From: Adenophora triphylla var. japonica
Taxonomy: Eukaryota; Streptophyta; Magnoliopsida; Asterales; Campanulaceae
Assembly: GCA_022495995.1 (NCBI GenBank)
Contig: JAFEMH010001294.1
Span: 62,001 to 126,000 of the forward strand
Direction of reading: 5' to 3'
DNA length: 64,000 nucleotides
The stretch's first letter is position 1; each line of letters opens with the position of its first letter. A program made the translations under genes and the position numbers. The notes below the pieces were generated by a model, which had not been told where the DNA came from, ran no database searches, and was given only the letters and a program-made list of their open reading frames with translations. Positions 1-8,931 of this stretch are shown piece by piece.

Positions 1-75
1 TTGGGAGCGGACGCTCCCTCCCTTGGGATCGGACACTCCCAAATGTCATGAACTGAGTCTTCACACCATCAGATA
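1..75. repeat. Unassigned flank with two imperfect GC-rich dyads
   Basis: No gene is visible. The stretch opens with GGGAGCGGACGCTCCC (3-18), a dyad with a 4-base centre, followed by a weaker version, GGGATCGGACACTCCC. The motifs resemble the dyads in the copia LTRs at 1139-2837 and 49730-51280, so this may be a remnant of a related LTR. That assignment is inference. Confidence 0.35.
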
Positions 76-756
76 TGATGCAGGTTGGCAATAGGAAGAG
101 GACAGAGGCAGCAACAAGGAAGCAATGGCAGAAACAGGGGAAGGCCTCTGAAGGTGAGGCGGGTGCCTCAGGTGGGCCAGGCGGCCGCCTGGGCAACAGG
201 CGAGCAAACCTCAGCAGCGACAGTTTCAGGCTTCAGCATTGGCTTGATTTTGGGCTTTAAGTTTTAGGGTTTTTATGTTTTAATGAATTATTAATTTAGG
301 GTGTTTTAGTCCTTTCAATTAAAAAGTGTTCTAGGGTTTTCATTAGGGTATTCTTAATTAGTATTTAAACAACAGAACAAGAATCAATTTCGAAAAGCTT
401 CAAGCTTTTCTTTTCTTTATTCAATCAACAAAAACTCCTTCAAAACATAACCCCAAACTTGTTTAAATACTAATTAATAAAACCCTAATGAAAACCCTAG
501 AACACTTTTTAATTGAAAGGACTAAAACACCCTAAATTAATAATTCATTAAAACATAAAAACCCTAAAACTTAAAGCCCAAAAATCAAGCCAATGCTGAA
601 GCCCAAAACTGCCGCTGCTGAGGTTTGCCCGCCTGTTGCCCTGGCGGCCGCCTGGACCACCTGAGGCGCCCGCCTCACCTTCAGAGGCCTTCCCCTGTTT
701 ATGCCATTGCTTCCTTGTTGCTACCTCTGTCCTCTTCCTATTGCCAACCTGCATCA
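76..756. repeat. Head-to-head inverted pair of LTR copies
   Basis: The left arm (76 to about 371) reads forward from TGATGCAGG. The right arm (756 back to about 372) reads the same sequence on the minus strand and is about 85 bp longer at its inner end. The arms are roughly 95 percent alike over 295 bp and could form a long hairpin. Each arm carries the GAGGC-n-GCCTC and CAGGC-n-GCCTG dyads and the GTATTTAAAC stretch also found in the LTRs at 25708-26157 and 27188-27637, so I read the arms as LTRs of a related compact element. Flanking 5-mers (agata, agtac) do not match, so there is no target duplication. Confidence 0.7.
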
Positions 757-1090
757 AGTACCATAGTTGATTCTACAACCGAGGCCAAATATATAGCGAC
801 ATCGGATGCAGCTAAGGAGGCAGTTTGGATCAAGAAGTTCATTAGCGACTTGGAAGTTGTTCCAAGTATCACTAATCCAGTGGAACTTTATTGTGATAAT
901 AATGGTGCCATTGCGCAAGCAAAGGAACCAAGGTTACATCAGCGATCCAAACATATACTTAGACGTTTCCATCTCATTTGAGAGTTCAATGATAGAGAAG
1001 ACATTAATATATGCAAAGTATCAACCGATGATAACATTGGGGATCCGCTTACAAAGCCCCTCTCACAACAAAGCATGATGGTCATGTGAG
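757..1090 (+). pseudogene. Ty1-copia RNase H C-terminal fragment
   Basis: Reading from the inverted repeat edge, the frame encodes the end of a copia RNase H: STTEAKYIATSDAAKEAVW, then the YCDNNGAI block and RSKHI. A TGA at 979-981 sits where the related element at 44.2-51.3 kb has CGA, so a single C-to-T change ends the frame. Beyond it the frame still reads a typical DNIGDPLTKPL tail. Everything upstream of the RNase H has been replaced by the inverted repeat. The fragment runs into a purine tract (gtgggaga) and the LTR at 1139, so it is the 3' end of a defective element. Confidence 0.85.
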
Positions 1091-1138
1091 ATCCATGGGT
1101 ATACGATACATAGATGGAGCCTAGTGCAAGTGGGAGAT

Positions 1139-2837
1139 TGTTGGTGTAATGCCCTAGGCGTTTGGTTATATTTGACTTATAACTTAAACCGCTATGTAAT
1201 CGTCTTTATCATTTATTATAGAGAAAGTTTATTTGGTTCATTATATGTTTACATGTTTATTATATTGAACTGCGTCCCTAGTTATTGTGAATAACTAGTA
1301 TAAGTTGGTAATGGATAATCATGGAGATGATTATATGCATGTGATGCACATTACACTTATGGATACTTGTTAGAGAACAAGTATTGGACATGACCTACCG
1401 ATGAGATTTATGACATGGTCAATAGTCATATATGTCATGATTAAATCTTATGATAGTCGTGTCATTTGAATCCTTATACCTGAGATTATTATCGTCTTCC
1501 ACTCGATGAACATTGTGTTTGATATAGTCTAACACTATCTTTAATAGGATAGCAATAAGGGCTATGTTGGCATGATTGGATTCTTGTAGGGAAGAATAAT
1601 AAGTCAAGATGGGATTTGTCCCTCTGTTGAGAGAGATGTTTGCTTGGGCCCCTTGATGAATAGTGTTGATGAAATGTGTGGCCACACTCAAGTAATTTGA
1701 TGGAGATCAAATGCATTTGGATTATCAACATATTCGGAATCGAGAAAGCATTGAACTAGATGAGTTGACATAGAACATGACTCATGTTCAACATGACATT
1801 GTGGACAAAGGGATTGTGATATTTGATCTATCTAGGAATCAAGCTTTGATGTTATATTAATTGGGTGGATATAATGGCTTGCTAGAAACCACTTATGTCT
1901 TGTGAGGTTGATGTTTCGACTCAGTACCAACATAATATAATTCCTATTGGGTCACACACAAAGAACGAATTTGATCATTGGCTGAGAAATATGGATTTTG
2001 AGTTCTGGCACGACTCGTGACCAGGAGCACGACTCGTGCCCTGGGTCACGACTCGTGCCAAGCTTCACGACTAGTGACAGGAGAAGTAAGACAATGCTTT
2101 GGGCATTAAAGGATTGACTCATTGACTTTGTGGGACTAGGCAATCAGCACGAGTGCAATTTTTGTCACGAGTCGTGGTACGACTGAATTTTGGCTTGGAC
2201 CACTCGTGACTGCCTGGAACGACTCGTGGCACGAGTCGTGCCCAGGAGCACGAGTCGTGCCCTGAGCAAAATTAAGTTCGTACGTAATTCCTTAGTTGGA
2301 AAGGCTTTGGTTTGGTCTAAGATTTTATCCTAATTGTTTGGAGATTTATATGAGATATAAATGCAATCTTTTGAGCAGCCAAAAACACATCTAAGCCTAG
2401 GGTTTATGAAATTCTAGAATTTTGATATTGATTGAGAATCAAAATATCAAAAGCTCCCAAATAATTCCATTGATTTTGGCTATTGATTATGGAATATTGA
2501 TTCAATATTCAGAGGATCATCTAGCAATCCTACAAGAAGAATTCTTGGTTCGTTCGCGTGTGGATCACCATTAGAGGGAGGTTACTTTATCTTCTAAGGC
2601 TTGAAGATCTCCATTGTTGAATCATCACCAAGGTAGAATAAGGAAGAAGAAGATCCAAGTTTCATCAACAAATTCAAAGGTTGAATTTTGAGATCCGTTT
2701 TGAACAAACTTATTCGCATTCAAGGTATGTAAATTCTATTTCATGTTTCTAATCTCTTCATGCTAGACAGATTCAAGGGCTAGGGTTTTGTTGTTTTCAA
2801 AGTTCTTCCGCTGCGTTTGTAACCCCAAAACCCAACA
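1139..2837 (+). mobile_element. Copia 3' LTR (about 1.7 kb) with palindrome cluster
   Basis: Starts TGTTGG just after the purine tract gtgggaga and ends CCAACA, the expected inverted LTR ends. Its first 250 bp align by eye with the LTR at 49730-51280 (shared start TGTTxGTG, shared GGATACTTGTTAGAGAACAA), so the two are related families. Positions 2007-2272 hold about ten copies of CACGACTCGTG or CACGAGTCGTG and close variants. No primer site follows, as expected for a 3' LTR. It is embedded in the reversed copia fragment at 2910-4300. Confidence 0.85.
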
Positions 2838-2909
2838 TAAAGTACTTAGTACTCTATCATTTACTAATCTTTTATTTCTTTCTAAGGAGATATGTCCTAA
2901 TATCCGATG

Positions 2910-4300
2910 CTACAATGTAGAGGAATCTTCATTCATAATACAACGTTTCATACTTGTGTGAACATGCATAACACTATTAGTGACATTATGTTGTAAATTA
3001 ATAGAGAAAAGACCATCAGACAAAAAACCATTTCCAACAAGATCAGATATATAAAATAAACTAAAATTATTCTCCGAAAACATAAAGGAGTAAACCAAAG
3101 GTATTAGTCTTGAAACTGAAATCAAATTTCTGGAAAAACTTGGAATATAAAAGGTATTTTCTAAATTTAAAACATAACCATTACTTGATACTATATTGCG
3201 TGTTCCAATAGCTTCTACATGTGAGCGGCTCTTGTTTCCTGATAAGATGCATTGCTCACTTCCAACTAGTTTCCTTAGGTTTCGCATACCCTACAAGGTA
3301 TTCGAAATATGGATTGTAATACCAAAATCAATCCACCATGTATTATTATTAATATCAACCATATTAGATTCATAACAAACTATTGAGATTGGGTTACCTT
3401 TCTTCACAAGCCAGCTCTGAAACTTGGTGCAATCTTTCTTCATGTGTCCTTTCTTTTTACAGAAGAAACACTTGTTTTCCTACTTGATTCCACCTTGGGG
3501 AGGTATTTTACCTTTCCCATCTTGCTTAGCTTGTTTCTGATTCTTTCCTTTGCTTTGGTCTTGTGTAGCCAACACAGCACTTTCACCCATTTTTATCACC
3601 AACCTTCCCTTCTCTTGAACATACATGGTCAAAAGTTCATTAATTGATCACTTATCCTTATATGTATTGTAAGAGATGTTGAAGTGTCCATATTGTTGTG
3701 GAAGAGAGTTCAGTATGTAGTGTACAAGGAAAGTGTCAGACATTTCAACCTCAAGAGTTTTCAATTGAGCCACAATGTCCCTCATCTACATAATGTGATC
3801 ACACACACCACTGACACTAGAGAGCCTTAAGGATGAGAGCTTCATTATTAGGGTGCTAGCAAGTGCCTTATCTGAAGTGACAAATTGCTCATCAAGAGCC
3901 TTCAACAAGGCTTTGACATCACTATGTTGTTCGACACTACCTCGAATGCTAGCAGAAAGTTTGGTCTTAATGAACATAACAATAAGGCGATTAGATCGAT
4001 CCCATAGTTCATTAACAACCAAATCATCTGTAGAGCTAGCATCGGTAATAATAGTCTTGTTTTTCCTAATAGCATAGTCAATATCAATGCACCCTAAATG
4101 AAGGAGAACTTTTTCTTCCATACCTTGTAACCATCGCCTTTGAGTTCGGGAATATCATTGTCAGAGTAATTCACAGGTTGCATAGCTGCATAAATATTGA
4201 CATACACACTTATCACATGAAATTTGAGACTAATACATATAAATAATGTTTTACCAATGTAAAACATAAATGATGAACCTAGTGACATAAAACCTACCTG
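2910..4300 (-). pseudogene. Ty1-copia gag-protease-preintegrase fragment
   Basis: Read on the minus strand. Gag probably starts at 4183 (MQPVNYSDNDIPELKGDGYK) and shifts frame near 4120, in an A/G-rich run, into a gag body reaching 3786. A zinc knuckle CFFCKKKGHMKKDC lies near 3425-3475. The protease follows as TWWIDFGITIHIS, where the usual DTG triad reads DFG, then an in-frame TAG close to 3290. The last part (3287-2910) has the preintegrase-type stretch LENTFYIPSFSRNLISVSRL. Integrase, RT and RNase H are missing; the insertion at 757-2837 lies at the break. Upstream of the start a GT...AG interval (about 4186-4300) could be a leader intron, which is speculative. Confidence 0.8.
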
Positions 4301-4526
4301 TGGGTTAAAGTTTTAATTCATAAGATTCATATAGCTTTATGATAAAACTATCAAATTATATTCATTTTCTTAATTCCCGTGGGTAAATTAAGAAATATAA
4401 TTCGATATCTTCTTCTAATTAATTATATTAAATGTCATAAAATTCATGTGGGATAAAATTATAACATTAAGTACAATCAATTACAAATAAATGTCCCCTC
4501 TATAAAATGTGATCATTAACTTAATA
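4301..4526. other. AT-rich non-coding stretch
   Basis: No gene seen. It may be leader or LTR sequence of the reversed copia fragment beside it. No TG...CA boundary or primer site could be recognised. Confidence 0.3.
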
Positions 4527-4759
4527 CTCCCTCCGTCCCAAAATGTTTGTCCCATTTGACTTTTTTGTTGAACTTTGACCACAAATTTATGAGAGATTAA
4601 TCATGTTCATGAAATTCTAAAAATTGTTATTGATAATATTATTAATAGTGAATCAATAGGAATTTTTAGAATTTCATGAACATAATTAAATTGTCATATA
4701 TTTGTGGTCAAAGTTCAACAAAAAAGTCAAATGGGACAAACATTTTGGGACGGAGGGAG
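4527..4759. mobile_element. Stowaway-type MITE
   Basis: Begins CTCCCTCCGTCCC and ends with its complement GGGACGGAGGGAG, the Tc1/mariner-Stowaway terminal repeat of plants. The left side has TA; the right side reads tttata, so the target duplication is slightly blurred. The arms are complementary over nearly the whole length, so the element can fold into one hairpin. It has no coding capacity. Confidence 0.9.
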
Positions 4760-4896
4760 TTTATAATTTAAATACTTAAAGTTGCTGTGGCTAAACTTTA
4801 AATACATAAATTATATTGACCACTTAAACATAAATAAATTAAGGAGGATCCATAATAGCTTAAAAGACCAATCTCCAAGTAAAAAATATCACAAAA

Positions 4897-5430
4897 TCTG
4901 GGGAGAAACGCGTTTCTCCGTCGCTTATGGAGAAACGGGGCTTGTTATGTCGTGCGACATACCTAGCCACAAAAACTGGATATCACTTCATCGAACACGG
5001 ATATCAGGAAAGGCTTTGGAAAAGGATATCAGGAAGTTTTGAAAAGGATAAGCAGGAAGCTTTGAAAAGGATATCAGGAAACCAAATATTTTTACGGATA
5101 TCCTTTCTGAACTACGGATATCCATTTCAAAATACGGATATCCAGAAGCTTTGTAAAGGATATCCAGAAAAACCAAATATTTTTTCTGTATATCCTTTAC
5201 AAAGCCTTCCTGATATCCATTTCAAAGCTTCGATATCCGAAGCTTTGTAAAGATATCCAGAAAAAATACTTGGTTTCTGGATATCCTTTACAAAGCTTCT
5301 GGCTATCCATTTCAAAGCTTCTGGATATCCAGAAGCTTTGTAAAGGATATCCAGAAACTGGCTACTTACGTCGCGCGACATAATAAGCCCCGTTTCTCCA
5401 TACGCGATGGAGAAACGCGTTTCTCCCCGG
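4897..5430. mobile_element. Fold-back element with GATATC-rich core
   Basis: The two ends are inverted repeats of about 65 bp, each starting GGGGAGAAACGCGTTTCTCC (itself nearly palindromic) and reaching TTATGTCG(T/C)GCGAC. Between them lie about 15 GATATC palindromes, mostly as GGATATCC, alternating with the complementary strings TTTCAAAGCTTC and GAAGCTTTGTAAA. No ORF of recognisable function and no clear target duplication. I do not recognise the family; the layout fits a fold-back or Mutator-like non-autonomous transposon. Confidence 0.65.
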
Positions 5431-5828
5431 ACGCACTCAAAAATTATTGGTCATATGACCCATCAAAATTGTCAAACGATGATTCTGTAGGATGACAAAA
5501 ATTATTGTCACTTTCTTAAGAAATTATGGTCATTATTTTAATACATAACTTAAATACTTGAAGTTGCCATGGCCATACATCAAATAGACAAATTATATGA
5601 CTATTTGGACAAAACATGTCAAGAGGGCCAAGTATGCAAAATAAATTCAGGGATAAAAATACGAATATGTGGCCATAAAAAAAATTATGAACTTAATGAT
5701 CCCAAAAAAATAAAAAATAAAGCAACAAAAATGGATGTAGTAATCATATGGTATAAAATATATTTGGGGTCTGGCAACAGTATGGTTAAATGGTCAAAAT
5801 TGATCGAATAAAGTTTCTAGTCAATCAT
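5431..5828. other. Non-coding AT-rich stretch with a flanking repeat
   Basis: No gene recognised; the open frame at 5569-5811 matches nothing I know. Sequence at about 5540-5605 (aaatacttgaagttgcc) is an imperfect direct copy of 4763-4830 on the other side of the fold-back element. Confidence 0.35.
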
Positions 5829-7418
5829 TGATGCAGCGAAAGCTTAGTAACGATAGATATCAACGTTCGTTGAGTTCGCTCACGAACTACCACACGTCGA
5901 TCTTCCAAAACTCGTTGAGGTGTAACCTACCGAGGCTTGGGCATCAATTGCCGTTGATTCAAGGAATACCGGAAATTGGTAAAGATTAATCACAGAATTT
6001 CGCTCGAGAAATTCAACAATCAATCGGAAATTTTCGCTCGAAAAAATTGAAGAAAAAGAGTAAACACTCAAATTTTATTAATCATTCAACTGATTTTCGA
6101 AATTACACATAAAACTATTTTTATAGGACTCATATGACTTGATAAACAAGTCAAACATATCTAAAAATACTCCTAACCTATAAGGTAACTTAATAGACAC
6201 CTAAAATAACAATATAAAGTCCTAATCTACTTCTAATCCTGAAAATACTAATAATATATTATTAAATTTGAAAATAACAATAATAATTAGAATTAAAACA
6301 TAAACAAATCCCATTATTGATCTTCATCATTCTCCTCGGCTTCAAAAAATTCGTCCTCGAATTTGCAATGAGTTGTAGTTGAATTTGTCGCAATACAAAG
6401 AGAGCATGTAACATAAGTATCCTTCCATTGTACCTTGATATTAGAATATAAAAATCCTTGAATCCTTGGCGAACTTGAAATTTGCCAACTCGAGTAATAA
6501 CTTCCATCCAATCAGTCCAATATGACATAATATACGTTTGGAGTAACAATTTTTTTATGTAATCAGCAGAAGACTTTGTAGAGGAAACATCAAATGGATC
6601 ATCATAAGGATTAACAATTTTGACGGCTTCAAAATTCCAAATTAATTCATCTTGTAGAAACCCGAAGCTAACAGTTTTTACACCAGTCAAGTCTGATGTT
6701 ACTAGTTGATAAATTTCGCAATCACATTCGTCAAAAACAGGCGGTTTTGACCAATCGACAGGAACATCAATGCTTGAAGATTCAAATAACGGCCCACCAA
6801 GATCAAACATTTTTTTTTTTTTTGGAAATTTTCTAATCTGAATATAAGAAAAAAATATTAATATATGAATACCTCAATCGAAAGACGAGAATCCCTGGTT
6901 TTTGCTCTGATACCAAATGATGCAGCGAAAGCTTAGTAACGATAGATACCAACGTTCGTTGAGTTCGCTCACGAACTACCACACGTCGATCTTTCAAAAC
7001 TCATTGAGGTGTAACCTACCGAGGCTTGGGCATCAATTGCTGTTGATTCAAGGAATACCGGAAATTGGTAAAGATTAATCACAGAATTTCGCTCGAGAAA
7101 TTCAGCAATCAATCGGCAATTTTCGCTCGAGAAAATTGAAGAAAAAGAGTAAACACTCAAATTTTATTAATCATTCAACTGATTTTCGAAATTACACATA
7201 AAACTATTTTTATAGGACTCATATGACTTGATAAACAAGTCAAACATATCTAAAAATACTCCTAACCTATAAGGTAACTTAATAGACACCTAAAATAACA
7301 ATATAAAGTCCTAATCTACTTGTAATCCTGAAAATACTAATAATATATTATTAAATTCCAAAATAACAATAATAATTAGAATTAAAACATAAACAAATCC
7401 CATTATTGATCTTCATCA
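5829..7418 (-). mobile_element. Compact LTR element, family a (501-bp LTRs)
   Basis: Two LTRs of equal length, 5829-6329 and 6918-7418, start TGATGCAGCG and end CTTCATCA, and differ at only about a dozen positions. On the minus strand the 5' LTR (6918-7418) is followed by the primer site TGGTATCAGAGC (6904-6915), matching initiator tRNA-Met. The 588-bp interior carries one ORF and a purine-rich tract (gaagccgaggagaa) before the 3' LTR. There is no room for protease, integrase or RT, so it is non-autonomous. Flanking 5-mers (atcat, cgtat) differ, so the target duplication is lost. Confidence 0.88.
6330..6810 (-). pseudogene. Internal ORF of compact LTR element a
   Basis: The frame opens with MFDLGGPLFESSS and contains VDWSKPPVFDECDCEI, then PYDDPFD, then a segment with YIKKLLLQTY, WTDWMEV and KFQVRQGF. 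The same blocks in the same order occur in the ORFs of the elements at 25.7-27.6 kb and 29.7-32.9 kb, which shows that this is a conserved protein. It seems to lack the arginine-rich N-terminal part of those relatives. The first frame runs on into the 3' LTR; a second frame encodes FEDEFFEAEENDED just before the purine tract, so one frameshift is likely near 6400-6500. The function is unknown. It may derive from the gag-side spacer of a gypsy polyprotein. Confidence 0.6.
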
Positions 7419-7502
7419 CGTATCAGTTAGATAGTCTGCAGCCATTTCACAAAAGTAATTTACAATGTCATAAGTGATTGAACTAACCACTTGATAATCC
7501 GA
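7419..7502 (-). pseudogene. Choline/ethanolamine kinase exon 4 fragment (copy C)
   Basis: The minus strand reads [20 protein letters not shown], matching exon 4 of the kinase copies at 14221-14338 (HHFCEI...STDTPHIL) and, more closely, 29073-29147 ([18 protein letters not shown]). The expected splice acceptor AG before GATTAT reads CG. The left edge is cut by the compact LTR element, and no other exon is found nearby. It is a relic of a further gene copy. Confidence 0.7.
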
Positions 7503-7555
7503 ACCACAAAGGTGTACTTATTTCTCTTTTCCTTTTTATTGGTTGATAAGCTATA

Positions 7556-7824
7556 CTCCCTCCGTCCCACGTTAGTTGAGACTTCTTTTCCTTTTAGTAG
7601 ATTGCGTTAGTTGAGGCTAAAATGGCAAATTTTAATATTTTATATTCACCCTACCCCACTCATTCTCTCTCTTCATTTTCCACCATACAATTTATTCAAT
7701 GGCCTACTATTAACTCCACTCATTCTCTCTCTTCATTTTCTACCACACATTTTCATTATCTTATTCATTTTCCTTAATTGGTGTGCCCAAAAAGTTAGTC
7801 TCAACTAACGTGGGACGGAGGGAG
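7556..7824. mobile_element. Stowaway-type MITE
   Basis: Terminal repeats begin CTCCCTCCGTCCCACGTTAG and are mirrored at the right end. It is flanked by the TA target duplication (7554-7555, 7825-7826) typical of Tc1/mariner MITEs. The interior repeats a CACTCATTCTCTCTCTTCAT string twice. Non-coding. Confidence 0.92.
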
Positions 7825-7896
7825 TATTATTTAAATTAGCTACCTATATTTTGACCAATTTAAGCTCCTTTTGGAGGGAATCCACACTCTTCTTAA

Positions 7897-8099
7897 TAAA
7901 TACTTCTTCTGCCCAGTAATAATTTGCATTATTTGACTACTTTTTAACATACAAATTAAATAAATAATATAATATATATAGTAAATGAGGTAGGATAAAC
8001 AAAAGTTAAAAATAAAAATAGAAATTTTGGAAAAATAAAACTTAAAAATGAAATAACAAAAAAAAATGGTACAAGTCATTATGTGAGGGAGGGAGTAGT
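7897..8099. mobile_element. Degenerate Stowaway-like MITE
   Basis: The left end (tacttcttctgcccagtaat) and right end (gagggagggagta) loosely complement each other and resemble the Stowaway terminus. The interior is very AT-rich. The match is weak, so this is a decayed copy at best. Confidence 0.4.
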
Positions 8100-8129
8100 A
8101 TTAAGAAATGAGAAATGAGAAATGAGTCA

Positions 8130-8330
8130 GTTCACACTTCACTATCGGGAGTAGAGTTCACACTTCACTATCGGGAGGGGTTTTAATGAGCTGGTGCACC
8201 ACCGAGCTAAGTAGTAAGGCTGTTCCAAATGGACAGGCAAATGGACAGGCAAATGGGGACCAATTCAGCTGAAAACTACTCGTAGTATGGCTGTTCCAAA
8301 TGGACAGGCAAATGGGGACCAATTCAGCTG
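8130..8330. repeat. Two short local duplications
   Basis: A 22-bp string (gttcacacttcactatcggg and two more bases) occurs at 8130-8151 and 8157-8178. A roughly 40-bp string starting ctgttccaaatggacaggca occurs near 8219-8271, where its ggacaggcaaat core is itself doubled, and again at 8290-8330. No gene is seen in 8100-8476. Confidence 0.7.
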
Positions 8331-8476
8331 GGTCCATATTTTAAGTTCAGCACAATATGCATCACCTGTATTTATTTAAAATATAATTTTATACTTATCC
8401 ATATATATAGAAGTTCAATAATTGAAACTTACACAAGGTTTGTTTAAGTGCTTACTGATGCAATTTCCGTAAAAAT

Positions 8477-8614
8477 TTATTTACTCTGCTTCATTTTCTT
8501 CAGCAAGTCCTCATTTTCTGATTTTCCGTATGCAGTTCCCTTAGACCACAGGTCCACAGCTTTGTAGACGGGGGCAATATTGGAGACGGAACAGCTGCCA
8601 ATCTGAAATTCCAT
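8477..8614 (-). CDS. Short hypothetical ORF (45 aa) or last exon
   Basis: The minus strand encodes 45 residues starting MEFQIGSCSVSNIAPVYKAV and ending in a lysine-rich DLLKKMKQSK before TAA. The composition looks protein-like in this AT-rich flank. An AG just before the ATG (gcaag|atgg) could be a splice acceptor, so it may instead be the terminal exon of an unseen gene. It lies 240 bp beyond the stop of kinase copy A on the same strand, and could equally be within its 3' flank. I do not recognise the sequence; the function is unknown. Confidence 0.3.
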   Translation of the reverse strand: MEFQIGSCSVSNIAPVYKAVDLWSKGTAYGKSENEDLLKKMKQSK

Positions 8615-8931
8615 CTTGCTTGAACACGTACACCAGTCACACAAAACCCTCTTTAATTAACAAAGTGAAGTCCATATAGTACTCATTTATTAAAACCTGA
8701 ATACATTTGTGAGAATAAGGTCTCATGTACAAGCTTTATGGCCATTTAATCAAAAGTCGAGACGCCAACAAATGCTATGGTATTTTTAAGTTGTTTCATG
8801 GTACAAATCATCATAAAAAAAAAAAAAAAGGTACACACAAACACGCAAACACTTCAAGTGGTTGAACTTGCAACGCCGTTAACTGCTGTGGTTGATAAGA
8901 GCTGTGGCTTTCTTAACCAGTACTGGTCAAA

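Noticed and set aside
4782..5381. Several overlapping 60-107 codon frames
   Set aside because: They run through the GATATC-rich inverted repeats on both strands and show only repeat-derived peptides (GYP, KALKWIS).
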